From contig NC_092473.1 in assembly GCF_047495875.1 (NCBI RefSeq), positions 13,545,733 to 13,609,732 on the forward strand: 64,000 bases of DNA. Reading direction: 5' to 3'. Source of the DNA: Pithys albifrons albifrons (taxonomy: Eukaryota; Chordata; Aves; Passeriformes; Thamnophilidae). A model generated the notes under the pieces. That model saw only the letters and a program-made list of their open reading frames with translations, did not search any database and was not told the origin of the DNA. Positions 22,801-34,995 of this stretch are shown in pieces (position 1 is the stretch's first letter; every line of letters starts with the position of its first letter). Position numbers and translations under genes: made by a program.

Positions 22801-25800
22801 AGGTTCTCATTTAGAGAAACATCTGGAGTCAGCACTTCTCTCTCAAAGGGCAGCAAAGGGTTCAGAGGACACCAGCCCTCACGCTGGGGAGGAAGAGGAG
22901 GAGGAAGGAGCCCATTTACCTGGTCCTCTAGGGAGGGGACATGGCATGTTTCTGCTTGGTGTTGGTTGCCTGGCCTTGAGTGAGCAAGGCACCATCCCCT
23001 CTGCCAGTGAGAAGGGTGAAAACTCCCCGGAACCTCAGCCAGAACAGCCCCTCCAGGTCACAAAGCAAGTGTTGGCAATGCCCAAGGGCCCCACAAGGGC
23101 TTGGCTGAAGGACCCTGGGGACCCCAGGGGACAGGAGGAGCAGGGATGCTTCTGGTTCACTGGACTGTGGGTGAGTAGGGAAAAGGGCTTATAGAGGGGC
23201 AGTCCTTTGTCACAGCACAGGCAGGGGATGTCACCCCCTTTCCCAGGTCTTTCTGGACCTTCTCCCAGGTCCTCTCAGGGTCCCAGGGCAGGAGTATCCC
23301 CTCAAACAGCAACTCCTGGGGTGCAAGTGGAAAGGTCCCATTCCATCCCATCCCATTCCATCACACCCCCGGCAGGTTCCCAGGAGGTGGCAGGACCAGG
23401 CTGCAGTGACATCTGCTGGGCTCCCACTCGGGGCCCCCCCAGCCCGGGCTGGCTGCAGACTCTCTGGCACTGCACAGCCCCACGCCCAAGCAGGACCCGC
23501 TCCCATGCTGAGCCCGGAGTTTCCAGCCCCAAGCCCACTCCGATCCTTTCCAGCTCCCGTTCAGACACCTCCACACCGAATCCCTCACTGCCAGCTCCTG
23601 AAAAAGCCCCCAGATCACCACAGCTAGAGGAGAGGGGCAGCACCCCCCAGCACCCGAACTCCTTGAAGAGAGGTCTCAGGGGGTGATCTCGATGCTTCTG
23701 AAGAGACCAAAGAGCTAAAAAGCCTGCATTAAGGGAGAAAATGCACAAATTAGGAGTGGGGGTAGGGATTGGAGGAAGGGGGGAGTTGTTTATCTAGAGC
23801 TGATTTTGATTTTCCTCTTTCAAATATCAGCAGGATGCTGAGCCTCGCCTCGTTATGCAAATAGAAGCAATTAGAGCTCACCCAGGCTCTGCCCACGTGA
23901 TGGTTTATGGCTCTCGCAGAAATCCTTCCTGCTGCATGAGAGGAATAACAACAGCTCCCCGTGCCTGCTCCAGCCCTGCCACGGCCAGGGACACGGGAGG
24001 GCTGGGAAAGGGAGCGCAGAGCTGGGACAATCCCCCATAGCCACCCCCGGGCCTTCCAAAGTCCGCAGAGGACTTTCCCAAGGAAAATCACCCTCTCTTC
24101 CATGGGGAAACCAACCACACCAGCAGTTGAGTTCTCACCAGCTCTTGGGACTAGAGAGGAGGAAGGATGGAGGGGGAGAGCATCACTGGGAGAAACACCA
24201 GAGCCTTTTTCTCTACCAAGGCACAAAGTCAGCCCCCAGCAGGACATTGGTTTGGGACTCGGGTCCAAGTGGATGCACTTCACTGAACTCCATCAGAAAG
24301 GGGCAAAGCAAAAGGTCCTAAATTCCCTGAACTGGGTTTAAAAAGCAAAGAAAAGTCACCCCACAGGGCACTCCAGACCCAGTCCCAGAAAACTCACCCT
24401 CCTGCCACCCCCAGTCCCACCTGGGCTGCAGGAGGAGGCAGGGTGGTGGCTCCGGCCCCCTCTGGCACTCACCTCCCCAGGGCCATGTGCCGACCTGCAG
24501 GGACCAGGCACGGGAACGTAAATCAGGCTGGACTCCCATAAATCCATCATCTCCCTCCTGATTTACATCCAGGTAGCTGGGAGGATTTACTAGCAGTACC
24601 TGCCTCGAGTTTCCCGCCCCCAGAGGAGCAGAGGGGAAAGAAAAAAAGACAGGCTCCTTCAGTATTGATCTTGCTCCTAAATCTCTTTCCCCCCCTTCTT
24701 CTTTGGATGCAAATGGAGATTGATGAGCCCAGGCCAGTGGCTCCTCACCTCTGAGGGCCATTTCTATGTGTTCCCAGGGGGAGGAGTGGGCAGAGGGATG
24801 CCCGCAAGCCCACAGAGGCCATCACCCCATCATCCATGGGCAGGAGGGAGCTCCCAGCACCTGGCTCAGCACACAGGTACTTGCTGAGGAGTGGGATGAG
24901 GGACATCTTCATGGATGGAGCAGCATGAGGGACATCATCAGAGATCAGTTTTGCAGTGGTACCTCATTTAAGCCAGTGAGTGTCCCACAGGAACTCTCCA
25001 GTCTGCATCCCTGTTCTAACACCATCCCCAACTCCATCCCTGCACCAGCTGCTCTTTCCCAGTGTCTTAGGTGGGAAGAGCATCCATGAAGCCCTTTCCA
25101 TCTCCCCGAACAAGAGACAAGACACTCCATCTCACACAATGAGGCAAAGTGTGATTGCCATGGAGAGATGGAATTCTGCAGCCACAGGATGGTTTGGGAG
25201 TAAGACCCTCACACCTGAAGGATGCCAGTGTGACCCCAAGCTTTAGGAATTACCCAGGCACCCAGCAGCAGGATCTGCAGGCAGCAGGAGCAGGCAGGGA
25301 GCTGGGAAAGGGCTGAGTCAGCACTCAGGGAGTTGCCCCCAGCCAGGCCATTCATCAGGCAAGGGTTGGGAAGTTGCTTTCCTTCCGTAGCAGGGCCAGG
25401 CAAATGATTCACAGAGATAAATAATTCAGCTGGAGTTTGGCCGTCCTCTGGCAGCGCATTGCCCGCGAGCTGCTAGCAATTATCCCGCATTTATTTGCGA
25501 TCCTGAATTTTCAGTTGAATTATTCAGACAAGTCGTTGCTGGGCTGAGGAGAAGCCCAGGGGAAGGAGGTGATACCTGAAACGACAGGAGGAATCACCGT
25601 CAGGACGCGGTGTTGTTGTGATAGTTCTGCAGTGTGAGCGGTACCCGGCACTGCAGCCCCGCGGCCGGAGGCGACGCAGGAGTGAGCGGATGGATGCGGA
25701 GGAGGCACCGGATCGTTGGGTTTCCACCACCCCGCTCCATTTCCAGCCAAGAGCCCCCAGACATCCCTGTGTTTTCTGCTTCCTACCAGCAAATTCCTCT

Positions 25801-26360
25801 GCTTGAGGAAGAGGAGATGGAGGAGAGGCAGCACAAGCAGAATAAACTGATTTCTGTGTGGATGAATGTCTCCCAAATTGTTTTAATGAGCCATCTCCCT
25901 AGTTCTCCAGGCAGCAGGGATGCTCAGCAGTTCCTCTGCAGCCACATAAACCCACGTGGTGGGGACACCCACACGTGTCTTAACTCACCCAGAGTAATCA
26001 GCTGAGGGCTTGGCCTCTGCCCCCTGCAGCAAACCAGAGCTGGTCTGCAAAGACACACAGAGATGGGCTTTGGGGGGAAAAAAATCACAACTTAATTAAA
26101 GCAAAAAAGACATTTTCTTGAAGGACAAAGCAATGCTTCCAGGAGAACAGGAGAGGAGCAGCATTGCAGGGACACAGGGAATGTCACAGAGAGTGAGGTT
26201 TCTCCAGCTCCAGTTGCTGGATGTGCTTCTGCTCCTGGCAGGGTTTGGCTCTTGCTTCCAGAACAGAAGATTCTCCACAGCAGTGAGAGCACCAGCCTCT
26301 GGCCCTTGCCCAGGCAGCTCCATCTGCTCTTCATTCCCAGAAGAAGAGTCTGATGAAGGA
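22801..26360. other. Intergenic; no gene recognised
   Basis: Contains an AT-rich block at about 23,780-23,960 with a POU octamer (ATGCAAAT, near 23,856). A second block at about 25,395-25,540 is rich in AATTA/ATTTA cores. Next to it is a short CpG-rich patch at about 25,575-25,725 that contains CGGTACCCGGCACTGCAGCC. No exon is recognisable. Confidence 0.5.
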
Positions 26361-26477
26361 GAAGACTCAAGGCCAGGTTGGATGGGGCTTGGAGCAACGT
26401 GGGCTAGAGGATTGGAACCAGGTAATCTTTAATGGTCCCTTCCAACCCAAACCATTTTGTGATTCTCTGAAGACTCA
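26361..26477 (+). mobile_element. Short CR1 insertion with 9-bp target-site duplication
   Basis: About 99 bp of CR1 3' sequence in plus orientation runs from GGTTGGATGGGGCTTGGAGC to CCATTTTGTGATTCTCT. The direct repeat GAAGACTCA occurs at 26361-26369 and 26469-26477. The middle of the usual 3' unit (the part read as CCCTGCCCATGGCAGG in other copies) is missing. This is the only plus-oriented CR1 in the window. Confidence 0.88.
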
Positions 26478-26657
26478 GACCAGGCAAGGCAACCTGACAC
26501 CTTCCCCAAAACACAGCCATGGGTCCCCAGCCAGCAATTGGGCTGGAATCATCATCTCTCATCAACACTTCACCTGAAGTGACAGGACTCTGAACCTCCC
26601 ACCTGCAGAGAGAAATTTGGCAGGTGACTCCTGAAACACACAGATGGACTGAAGAGT

Positions 26658-26678
26658 CTAATAATAATAATAATAATG
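26658..26678 (+). repeat. (TAA)n microsatellite
   Basis: About seven TAA units in intergenic sequence. Confidence 0.9.
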
Positions 26679-29600
26679 AAATAAAATACAATCTCATAGT
26701 TGGATATTTTTAAGACCAGCTTGTGATTTAAAGGGTTTAACTCACATTTACTTCTCAGGGCTGGCAGTGACTGTTCCAGTGCCATGACAAAGTGTCCCAT
26801 GGTGGGAAGCAGCTTTGGCAGAGCTGGAAGCCACTCTCCTTTCTTTCCAGGGCCAATCCAGGCACACACAGTGCCCAGGGGACACAGCAAACACCTCTCT
26901 CCTCTCCTTTGGAGGGGTGTGGGGCCCACGGTGCCACAAAGTGTCTCCTTGAGCCAGGAGCTTTGGCAAACTCCCATCCTCACAGACTGAGGCTTTGCAA
27001 GGCTCTTGAATTAACAAACCTCTCTCTATAAGCCAACTGCTGCAGGCTCTGGATCAATGGAATAGGTAAAAAAAGAAGAAAAGCAAAATAAATTTGCATG
27101 ACTGTTCCCTGACGAATGTTTGATTCCACAAAAAGGAACACGTCTCCTCTGGCTGGGCTGAGATCCTCAGCAGTAACAGCCATTCCTTCTGTTTTCTCTT
27201 GAATTGCCAGTCATGCATTTAAAATTACTTTTTCCAAAAAGAAAGAAAAAAGTGATCACCTCAGGAGATGCTGACTCGGAGGCACAGTCCCAATGGGAGG
27301 TGTACAGGGAAGAAGGAGATACCAGAATCACAGCAGCTCCTTTCTGGTCTGCCAGAGCACCCCCAGAGGAGTATGAACCCCACAGGACGGTTCTCCCACT
27401 GCCTGGAAGGGACTCAGTCATGGGCATCAACTGCTGCCTTCCTCCACTTCTTGCTCCTCACCCTGACCTGGCCCCTGCCAGCTCCTGGGATGTTCAAATA
27501 ATCCTCAGCCAGCAGCCATTTCCATTTCAGCTGGGACAGTCTGGACAAATGGTCTTAGTGAGTTAATTCACAGTATTCCACCCAAATTTGATGAGGGAGC
27601 AATTCATTATATGCTGCAATCTGGTGTGGGTGGCAGCCAGCACCCATGGAAGGAGGGGAGGCATGGGCAGAGGTTTGGGCACAGGGAATGGCCCTGGGGT
27701 TCAGAAGTCCAGGAAAGTTTCCTGCCCAGGTGCCTTTGAGGGGCAGGATCTGGGTGGGAAGACTGGAGGTGGAAAAAGCCACTGAGCACTGGCAAGGGGA
27801 GCCAGCAGCCAGGAAGCATGATGGGGACATTGAGGACTCCCTGACCTGCTCAGACCAAGCATCTCTTCAGCTCTTTGGGTCCTGCCTCTTTAGTTTGTGC
27901 TTGATCTTGCTGTCCACTGCCTTGACTATATCCCCTTTACCAGGGTTAGGAGACAAGACCCAAAGGAACCACAGAAGGAATCTCAGCATCTATCCTACCA
28001 CCTCACCACTGAGCCCAGCCCCTTCCCAGGACTGGGGTCCCTCCTGAACACCTTCCCAGGACTGGGGTCCCTCCTGAACACCTTCCCAGGACTGGGGTCC
28101 CTCCTGAACACCTTCCCAGGGTGGAAGCTTCCTTTAATGCCAGCTGTCCCAGGGGATCTGCGTGGCTGCCTGAATGCAGCTGGGCTGGGGGCTGGCAGGG
28201 GCTGATTCAAGCACTGGCACATAAACACACCATCCTGGAAAGAACTCATAGGGAGCTCATGGTCGCCAGAAGACCTTCTCCATCCCATCCCATCATCCAT
28301 CCCATCCTGACCCACCCTGTGAGAGCTGGCTTGTCAGGAATTCCCTTGTGTCAGGCTTCACCAGCGATAAATAAGGGAGGAATGTGGCAGCTCTGGCCCC
28401 AGGAACTGTTGGGTTTCTCCCTCAGAGAGGTAAAATGAGGCCTCTGGAAAGCCCAGTGCCCTCACCGTTGCCAGGGCTCTCCTCTCTTCCTCCACCAGCC
28501 TGGGGGTGACAGTGAGGGTGCCCAGAGCTTCTGTCCCTGCATGGCCTGAGGAGAGGATGGGGCACAGAGAGGCACCCCAACACCCCCAGGATGGGGGAGA
28601 AACACAAACAACAAGAAAGATTTTATACAAAAAGTAGATAGATCCATCCCAGCTGATGTGTGAGGATAGGAAAGGGAGTGGGGGAGAACAGCAGCAGCTG
28701 GGATTTCAGAGAACAATGTGGGGAGAAAGAAGAAAGAGAGAGGAAGATGAGTGCGGTTGGGTCGCCTGTGGTTGTCAGCCCTTTCTGGGGGGAGGGCAGT
28801 GTGAAAGTCAGTGATCAGCCAGATCTGAAAACAGACAAAACTATTTCCACATGCCAATAAAACCCCAAGCATGGAGGGTTTGCAGGGCTCTGGGGGCCCC
28901 ATGCTGCCTCTAAACCAAACCAGAGGAGCTGGGAAGCTCACCCAGGCAGGAGCTGGGACGTGGAAGGGAATGCAGTGATGGCATCTGACCTTTCTTTCCT
29001 TGTCATCCCCTTCATTGCCTGCCACAGCTCATACCTCCCAGCATTGCTTGGTCTGTGCCAAAGGGACACATGGAAAAGCAGCTGGGCAGTACAGGCTTTG
29101 CTTAGAGGGGCTGGTGATGCTCATGGATGTTCCACATGGGTCTAAGAGCTGAGAACCTCAGTCATCTCACTTGTGACTTTGGTGGGCTCCAGCATGTGGG
29201 ATTGGGGATTCAAGGGCTGGAAACATCCCTGATGCCCCGAGGCAGCCTCTCCCCAGGGAGCTGGATGGTGGGAACATTTTCCAAACCATGGATAAAAGAG
29301 ACCTGTTCCCACCTGTGTCCCACCGTGCAGTGACTTTGGCTGAGCCTTTCCCTCGCCCACGGATTAGTCACGCAGCCGTAACACCCCGTGCAGTTGCCGG
29401 GACCTGGCTGGAGGGGGAAGCAGCTGCCGCCCTGCACCGCTATAAATCACCGCGCCGAAAAGCACAGCACCCACCTCCCCACTCCCCGGCTGTAAATCTG
29501 CAGGAGCAGGAACCACAGCCGCTTATCAGGAGAGGCCACATCACTGCCCGGCCCGGCTGCCCACGTGGGATCCCTGGGGAGAGGAAGAGGATGCCGGGTT

Positions 29601-32600
29601 GCCATGAACTGCCAGCAGTGCCCGCAGCCTTATCAGCCGGGCAGCGCCTGCCCTGCCCCTGCCAAGCTCTGCTCCCACGCTCAGGGCAAGCAACACCTGC
29701 ATGGTTCCCGTGCAGGAACCACCAGCTCTGGGCTGCCAACAGAGCCAAGCAAACCCCAAGCCCTGCATGTGAGTCCCCAGCCCTCCCTGGAGCTGTGTCT
29801 GTTCCTGTGTCTCTGCACCCTTCCTGCCACTGGCATGGACAAAGGTCAAGCCCCAATCCCCGTCCCTCAGTCTGGAGGGAAATTCTTCATCTTTTCCTGT
29901 TTGCTCAATAAGCACAAGGACAGAACAACTGTAATGTTTTCCTCTTTGTTGCAAGAGTTTAAGAAACCTTGGACACCTCAATCCTACAGGAACCTCCTGT
30001 TCTGGGTGGTACAGGAGCCAGAACTGAAGGGCTGTGCATCCATCCCCTCTGAACATGGGAGAGAAGGCCATTGAGGAACATGTCCAGGGACACACCAAGG
30101 AAGGTCCTTGTGCACTTGGGGAACATTTGGATACTGAAGGGTTCACTGGGAAGCTGGAAGTCACTGCCACACACAAAGCCAGTGCCACTGCCCCACAAAA
30201 GGCTGTCCCCTAACTACACCAATTAACAGTGCAGAAGAAAATCAAGCCCAGGTCTGTGCCCCATCGTCCCATCCCACTGAGGCAAAACCATTGGGCTCCG
30301 CAGCCTTCTCCAAGGGAAAGGATACAAACCAATGTGCCTTACAGAGGGTGGGAATTGGAGGTCTGCTCCCAACATCAGAGCAAGGAGATGCTGGCACACC
30401 TTTGCACAAGAAAAGCAGGCATGAAAGAAACACCCACAGCTCAAACCAGACTGGATCCGTTCCTGTGCCACAGTCACCAACAATCACCAGAGGTGACAGT
30501 CAAACCGGAGCCAGAGCCCTGCTGTAAATGAAGAGAGACACGTTCTGATTGGAACAACTGGGCCTGAGTTACAGCCTGATTGCAATGGGCTGCTCACACA
30601 TTTGCTGACCAGCTGAGCTGGGCTCCTGAAGAGCTGCTTGTAGGGCAGGGTAGGATTACACTGAAAATGGGAACATTCCTCAAAATCATACACCCTGATC
30701 CCGATGGAGTGGGTCACCCTCCCCATGGCAAATGAGCCAAAGTCAACAGAACAAGAAATGGTAATGGGAGGTTTGGAGATTGAAGGTAGTGCTGAAAAGC
30801 AGGTCCAAGGTGCAGAGAAACGATACACTGAGTTTTAAAACAATAAAACCTGGAGCAAACATCAGAGCTCCTGAAGGAGACCAGGGAAAGCCCTGCCCTC
30901 TCCCACTGCCCTTGGTCTGAGGTTTTCTTCTGTGCTGTTCCCACCCAGATGAGCTTAATGATGTGCTGCACACATCTGCCAACCATGGAGGAGCTGGGAG
31001 GCTGGAGATACAAAATGCCTCTTCATCATCAACTACCCTCACGAATGTGGATTGGGAAGCTCAGCCAGGCTCATGTCTCTTCACTGCACCAAGCCAAGGG
31101 CTTCTGAGAAGAAAGCTCTGATCCCAGAGGGACCTCAGGAAGCCATCCAGCTCCATCCATGGCAGGACCTGATGCACCTCAGGCTTTGCTGGCATGAAAG
31201 CCGTGCTGAGCGCGACCCTCCTGCACAGTCACTGCCCACCCTGAGGGAATGGAAACCACAGCAGGGTTTTACAGTGGCATTAAACTCAATGTTCCCAGCA
31301 CCTCTGGTAGCACAGAACCTGCTCAGAAGGGTTACTCCAGCCTGAAGGGCAGATTTACAACAATCAAATCCAAATGGAGAAGCAGCCACAGGGCTGTTTG
31401 CACATTCTGCCAAGAAATGTCAGGCCTCCAGCATGAGGGGGGCAACAATGGGTTCCTTCCTCTCTTCTTTCTCTTTCTTAGTAAATTAAAAATAATACTA
31501 ATGGTAGTAAATGCCTCTTGGCTTCATCCTCTCCCATCAGAGCAGATTCAATTAGCAGCTTCCCCGAGTGGCAGAGGTGTGATTTACTCCCAGAATGGGA
31601 TGCATTAAGATGCAGGGCAGCGGGAAGTTTCCATCTGCCCCCCAACCAAATTCCCCAACCATTCCCACACTGAGGATCAGATAAGATTTCCTGCTCCTTT
31701 TCCTCATTAACAGGTTTGGGAGGCACAGCTGTGGTTTGGTTAAAGAAGCCCTGAAGACACGTTCACCTGGGGGAACCCCAGACTCCTTTCCTCACACAGA
31801 GTGGATGCTGTCACCCAACCATGGGATGCTCTCTGTGTCCAAGCATCCTCCAAAACAATGTTGGTACCCAGAAGCTGAACACAAAGTGCTTCATACCCTG
31901 AGCTGAAGGTGCTGCTGATAGCCAAAGCACCCCAAAACATCTCAGGCCTAAAGGGAATTCCCACAGTACTGGTGGGCAGCTGAACCTTAACAGGTTCTAT
32001 ATCCAAATGGCCACAGGATGTGGCTGCAGCCTCATGGCATCCAAAACGCTCAGCGAGCTGGAGCAGCTGCAGCCATCCCCATCCTGGCACTGTGCCCCAC
32101 ATGGGGGGTTACCAACCCCCCTGGAGGACCCCAAACCACAAGCTGTTCCTTTCCCACCCACACCTCATCCTCCCGATGCTCCCGGGTGGGTTTCCACATC
32201 CCATCCCGGTTCTGAGTGCCCAGCAGGGGCTGCAGTGTCCAGGGAGGAGCAGCAATGATGCTCCACACCACTCACGTCAAGCCCTCTGCATCCCACAATT
32301 CCTATTTGATTCCCTTTTAAAGGGGCTGTAACGCAGCATGTATTTATACTTCAAAACAGCTTGTTTGTGTAATTGCCAAAAAAATGTTTAAAAAAATTTT
32401 AAAAAAGACACAAAACAGCCCTGCTACAATGACTAATTAGCTCACTCCTGCCTCGTCCCCTGTAAACAAATGTATTTGTAACCAATTTGCAAGCACTTTG
32501 CATAAGGGGCCCAGAACACTCGTGCCTGTTTGATGCGTTTTGACATTAATTTGATAATAGCAGCTTAACAAGGAATCCAGGCTCCCCAGCTATAAATATG

Positions 32601-34865
32601 CTACTTTTCCACTTCCTTTTATCTGCACAGTGAAATAATGTTTTTCCCCCTGCTGCAATAACCACCATCCAACCCTTTCATGAATGCCCTTTATGTCCTT
32701 TAGCATTTTCAAGGCTGCTTTGCTTTCTTTTTTTTCCTTCTGCTGGAGAAAGTAAAAGGTTTTTATTAGTTGTATTTTTAATTCCTGTTCATCGGGGGGG
32801 CAAGGAGAAGAGAGGACAGTGATGGTGCTCTGATAATGCAGCTTCCAGGAGACAGGGATGAGAGACTTGTTTGTTCAGAAATATTGCTCCATCCATTTGT
32901 ACTTCCTCAGAAAGAGAAAGCTCATCCTTTTTCTCCTCTTTTCCACTCGCTGTGGCTCTCCCTCTCCATGCAAACCTTCACCACCACACCAAAATCAAAT
33001 CCAGGCACAGTGAAATGGGAATGGGACCCTGGAGTCCACTCTGATGCCAACCAGAAAGCAAAAAAAATGGCTGGATCACGGGGACTGAACAGAGGCTATG
33101 GCACATCCATGCCCTGACATTCATTTCTCTTCTCCTTCTGGTCTTTCTCAAGACTTTCCACCTTTCCCCATGGTCAGAACATTGCTCACACGCAGGTTCT
33201 CCCTCCTGAAGGCATCCTCCACCTCTGCCTCACCCACCAGCCCTGGGGAGAGGCCAACTCTGGGGCTGAGAAGTACCAAGCCCAAAATTAGCACCTTGGA
33301 AACAGCTCGTTCCTGTGGCCACAAACGAAGCCTCTGGGAGCCAAAGCAATTTGGCTGCTCCTCTCCACGCTCCCTTCTCTCCTGCCTCCCCCTCGGAGCC
33401 AGCAATGCAGAAGCTGCTCCCACAGTGACCCAGGGGTGGAAGTCACACAGAGCACAGACCTAGAGAAACTCTCCTCCTGCCATCCCAGGCCTGGAGATCT
33501 CCCAGGCAAGGCCCCAGCAGGTGAAAGAACCAGAGCCTCTCGCTGACATCAACACTCCATGTGTCCAACTAATGACTGTGCAGGTGAGGGTAAAACCAGA
33601 AACACACTGAGATGTCCATCTCTCCCCGTGCCAAGCTGAACGTTTCACCCTCAGCCTTTCCACAGCTCTGCTCCAGTTCTTCCTCCCTGAAACCGAGTCA
33701 GGTACCTCCTTGCCAACAGATAAGCTGGCAGAGGACACAAGATCAGTACCAGATGGGAAGGGGGATGCTCTGCACGGGTCTTCCTTGGGTTTTCTCCCAT
33801 CAGTGTTTCGTACCAACCACAGCCCCTTCAGCCATTTCCCAAGTCCTCTGCTGGGATCCCAAATGCCAAACCCCATGGCAAGTCCCAGTGATAAGATGGA
33901 GGCTTAGCAGAGTCCAAAAGCACATTCTTTCCTCAGCCTCCTCCCTCCTTATCTCCTTCCTCCCTCCCCCCAAAACACATTTAGATAAAAGTTATTGGAA
34001 CAATAAAATCCATGAGTTAAACACAAGCACAGGAGGGATGGAGGGAGGGTCTCTGCTCCGTGCTTGGGTAAGGAGACCTGCCAGAACCAAAAAGCAAGAG
34101 GAGAGCCCAGGATTCCCTCTGGAATAAAACTTTGGATCACTGCAGGCAGAGATTCCAGCACATAGACAGTCCCAACACAAGGCCTGCACAGACTCACTCA
34201 CCTTTTAAAAACTGATCACACCCCCATTCTGAGGTTCTCTATTTCACCCACCTGGACAGAGCTGACTTGAGCATGTGGGTATCTGAGCTGCACCATTTTC
34301 CACCAAGCTGCTCGTCCTGTGTGTCTATTTGGTAGATTTTCTTAATCCAAAGTGAGTGCTGAATCCCGGTTTCCATGTACCACTATCCCTAAAAGCAGCA
34401 ACACAAGAGACAGCTCAACAGGATGCACATTTTCTTGAGCCCAGAGGCTGCATGGTCCCAGCTGCACCATGGTCCAGCACATCCATCCCACTTCCTCCAT
34501 CCCTTCAGTGTGGGAGGCAATGGGCTTTCAGGGATCCAGGGACAGTATGTTGGACAGGGCAGAATTTCTCTTGCCAGGGCAGGTTAATGACTGCAGAGTT
34601 TCCTTCATCACAAGCAGCCCATGCTGTCTGTTCCCACCACCTCAGCTCAGCTAAATCCATAGTCATGGTGGTACTGATGGAATTTTGGCCACCTCAGTTC
34701 ACATCTAACCACATCCTTGATTTCAGCCCTTGGATTCATCCAAAGCAGTGGTGCAGGTCCAGACCATTGCCTGGGGGCTGGAGTTGTCCAAGTAAGGTGT
34801 GGATCGGGCTTCTCAGGGTCAGGGACCTTAAAGTCACTGTGGGTCACTTATCCAGGGATAATGGT
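26679..34865. other. Intergenic; no gene recognised
   Basis: Apart from the minisatellite at 28.0 kb this is unique DNA. A repeat-free, AT-rich block at about 32,325-32,780 holds many homeobox-type and TATTTAT cores and is a good candidate conserved enhancer. A block at about 29,350-29,500 is CpG-bearing with a CTATAAATCA motif. No protein exon was recognised on either strand. Confidence 0.5.
28021..28121 (+). repeat. Perfect 30-bp minisatellite, 3.4 copies
   Basis: The unit CCTTCCCAGGACTGGGGTCC plus CTCCTGAACA occurs three times without a mismatch (28021-28110), followed by a partial copy CCTTCCCAGGG. Perfect identity indicates recent expansion or active homogenisation. The unit is a multiple of three, so frames through it show a ten-residue repeat, but nothing suggests coding. 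Confidence 0.95.
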
Positions 34866-34995
34866 TATAGAATCCCAGAATGGTTTAGTTGGAAGGGACC
34901 TTAAAACTCACCTCATTCCAAGCACCCTGCCATGGGTAGGGACTAGACCAGGTTGCTCCAAGCCCCTTCCAAGCTGACCTTGAGTGTTCTGTCCC
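34866..34995 (-). mobile_element. CR1 LINE, 3' fragment
   Basis: The plus strand reads ATAGAATCCCAGAATGGTTT, then TTGGAAGGGACCTTAAAACT and GACCAGGTTGCTCCAAGCCC, the complement of a CR1 3' end. It is 5'-truncated at about 34,995. Confidence 0.9.

Noticed and set aside
28021..28121. Ten-residue protein repeat
   Set aside because: It arises only because the 30-bp minisatellite is a multiple of three; no splice or coding context exists.
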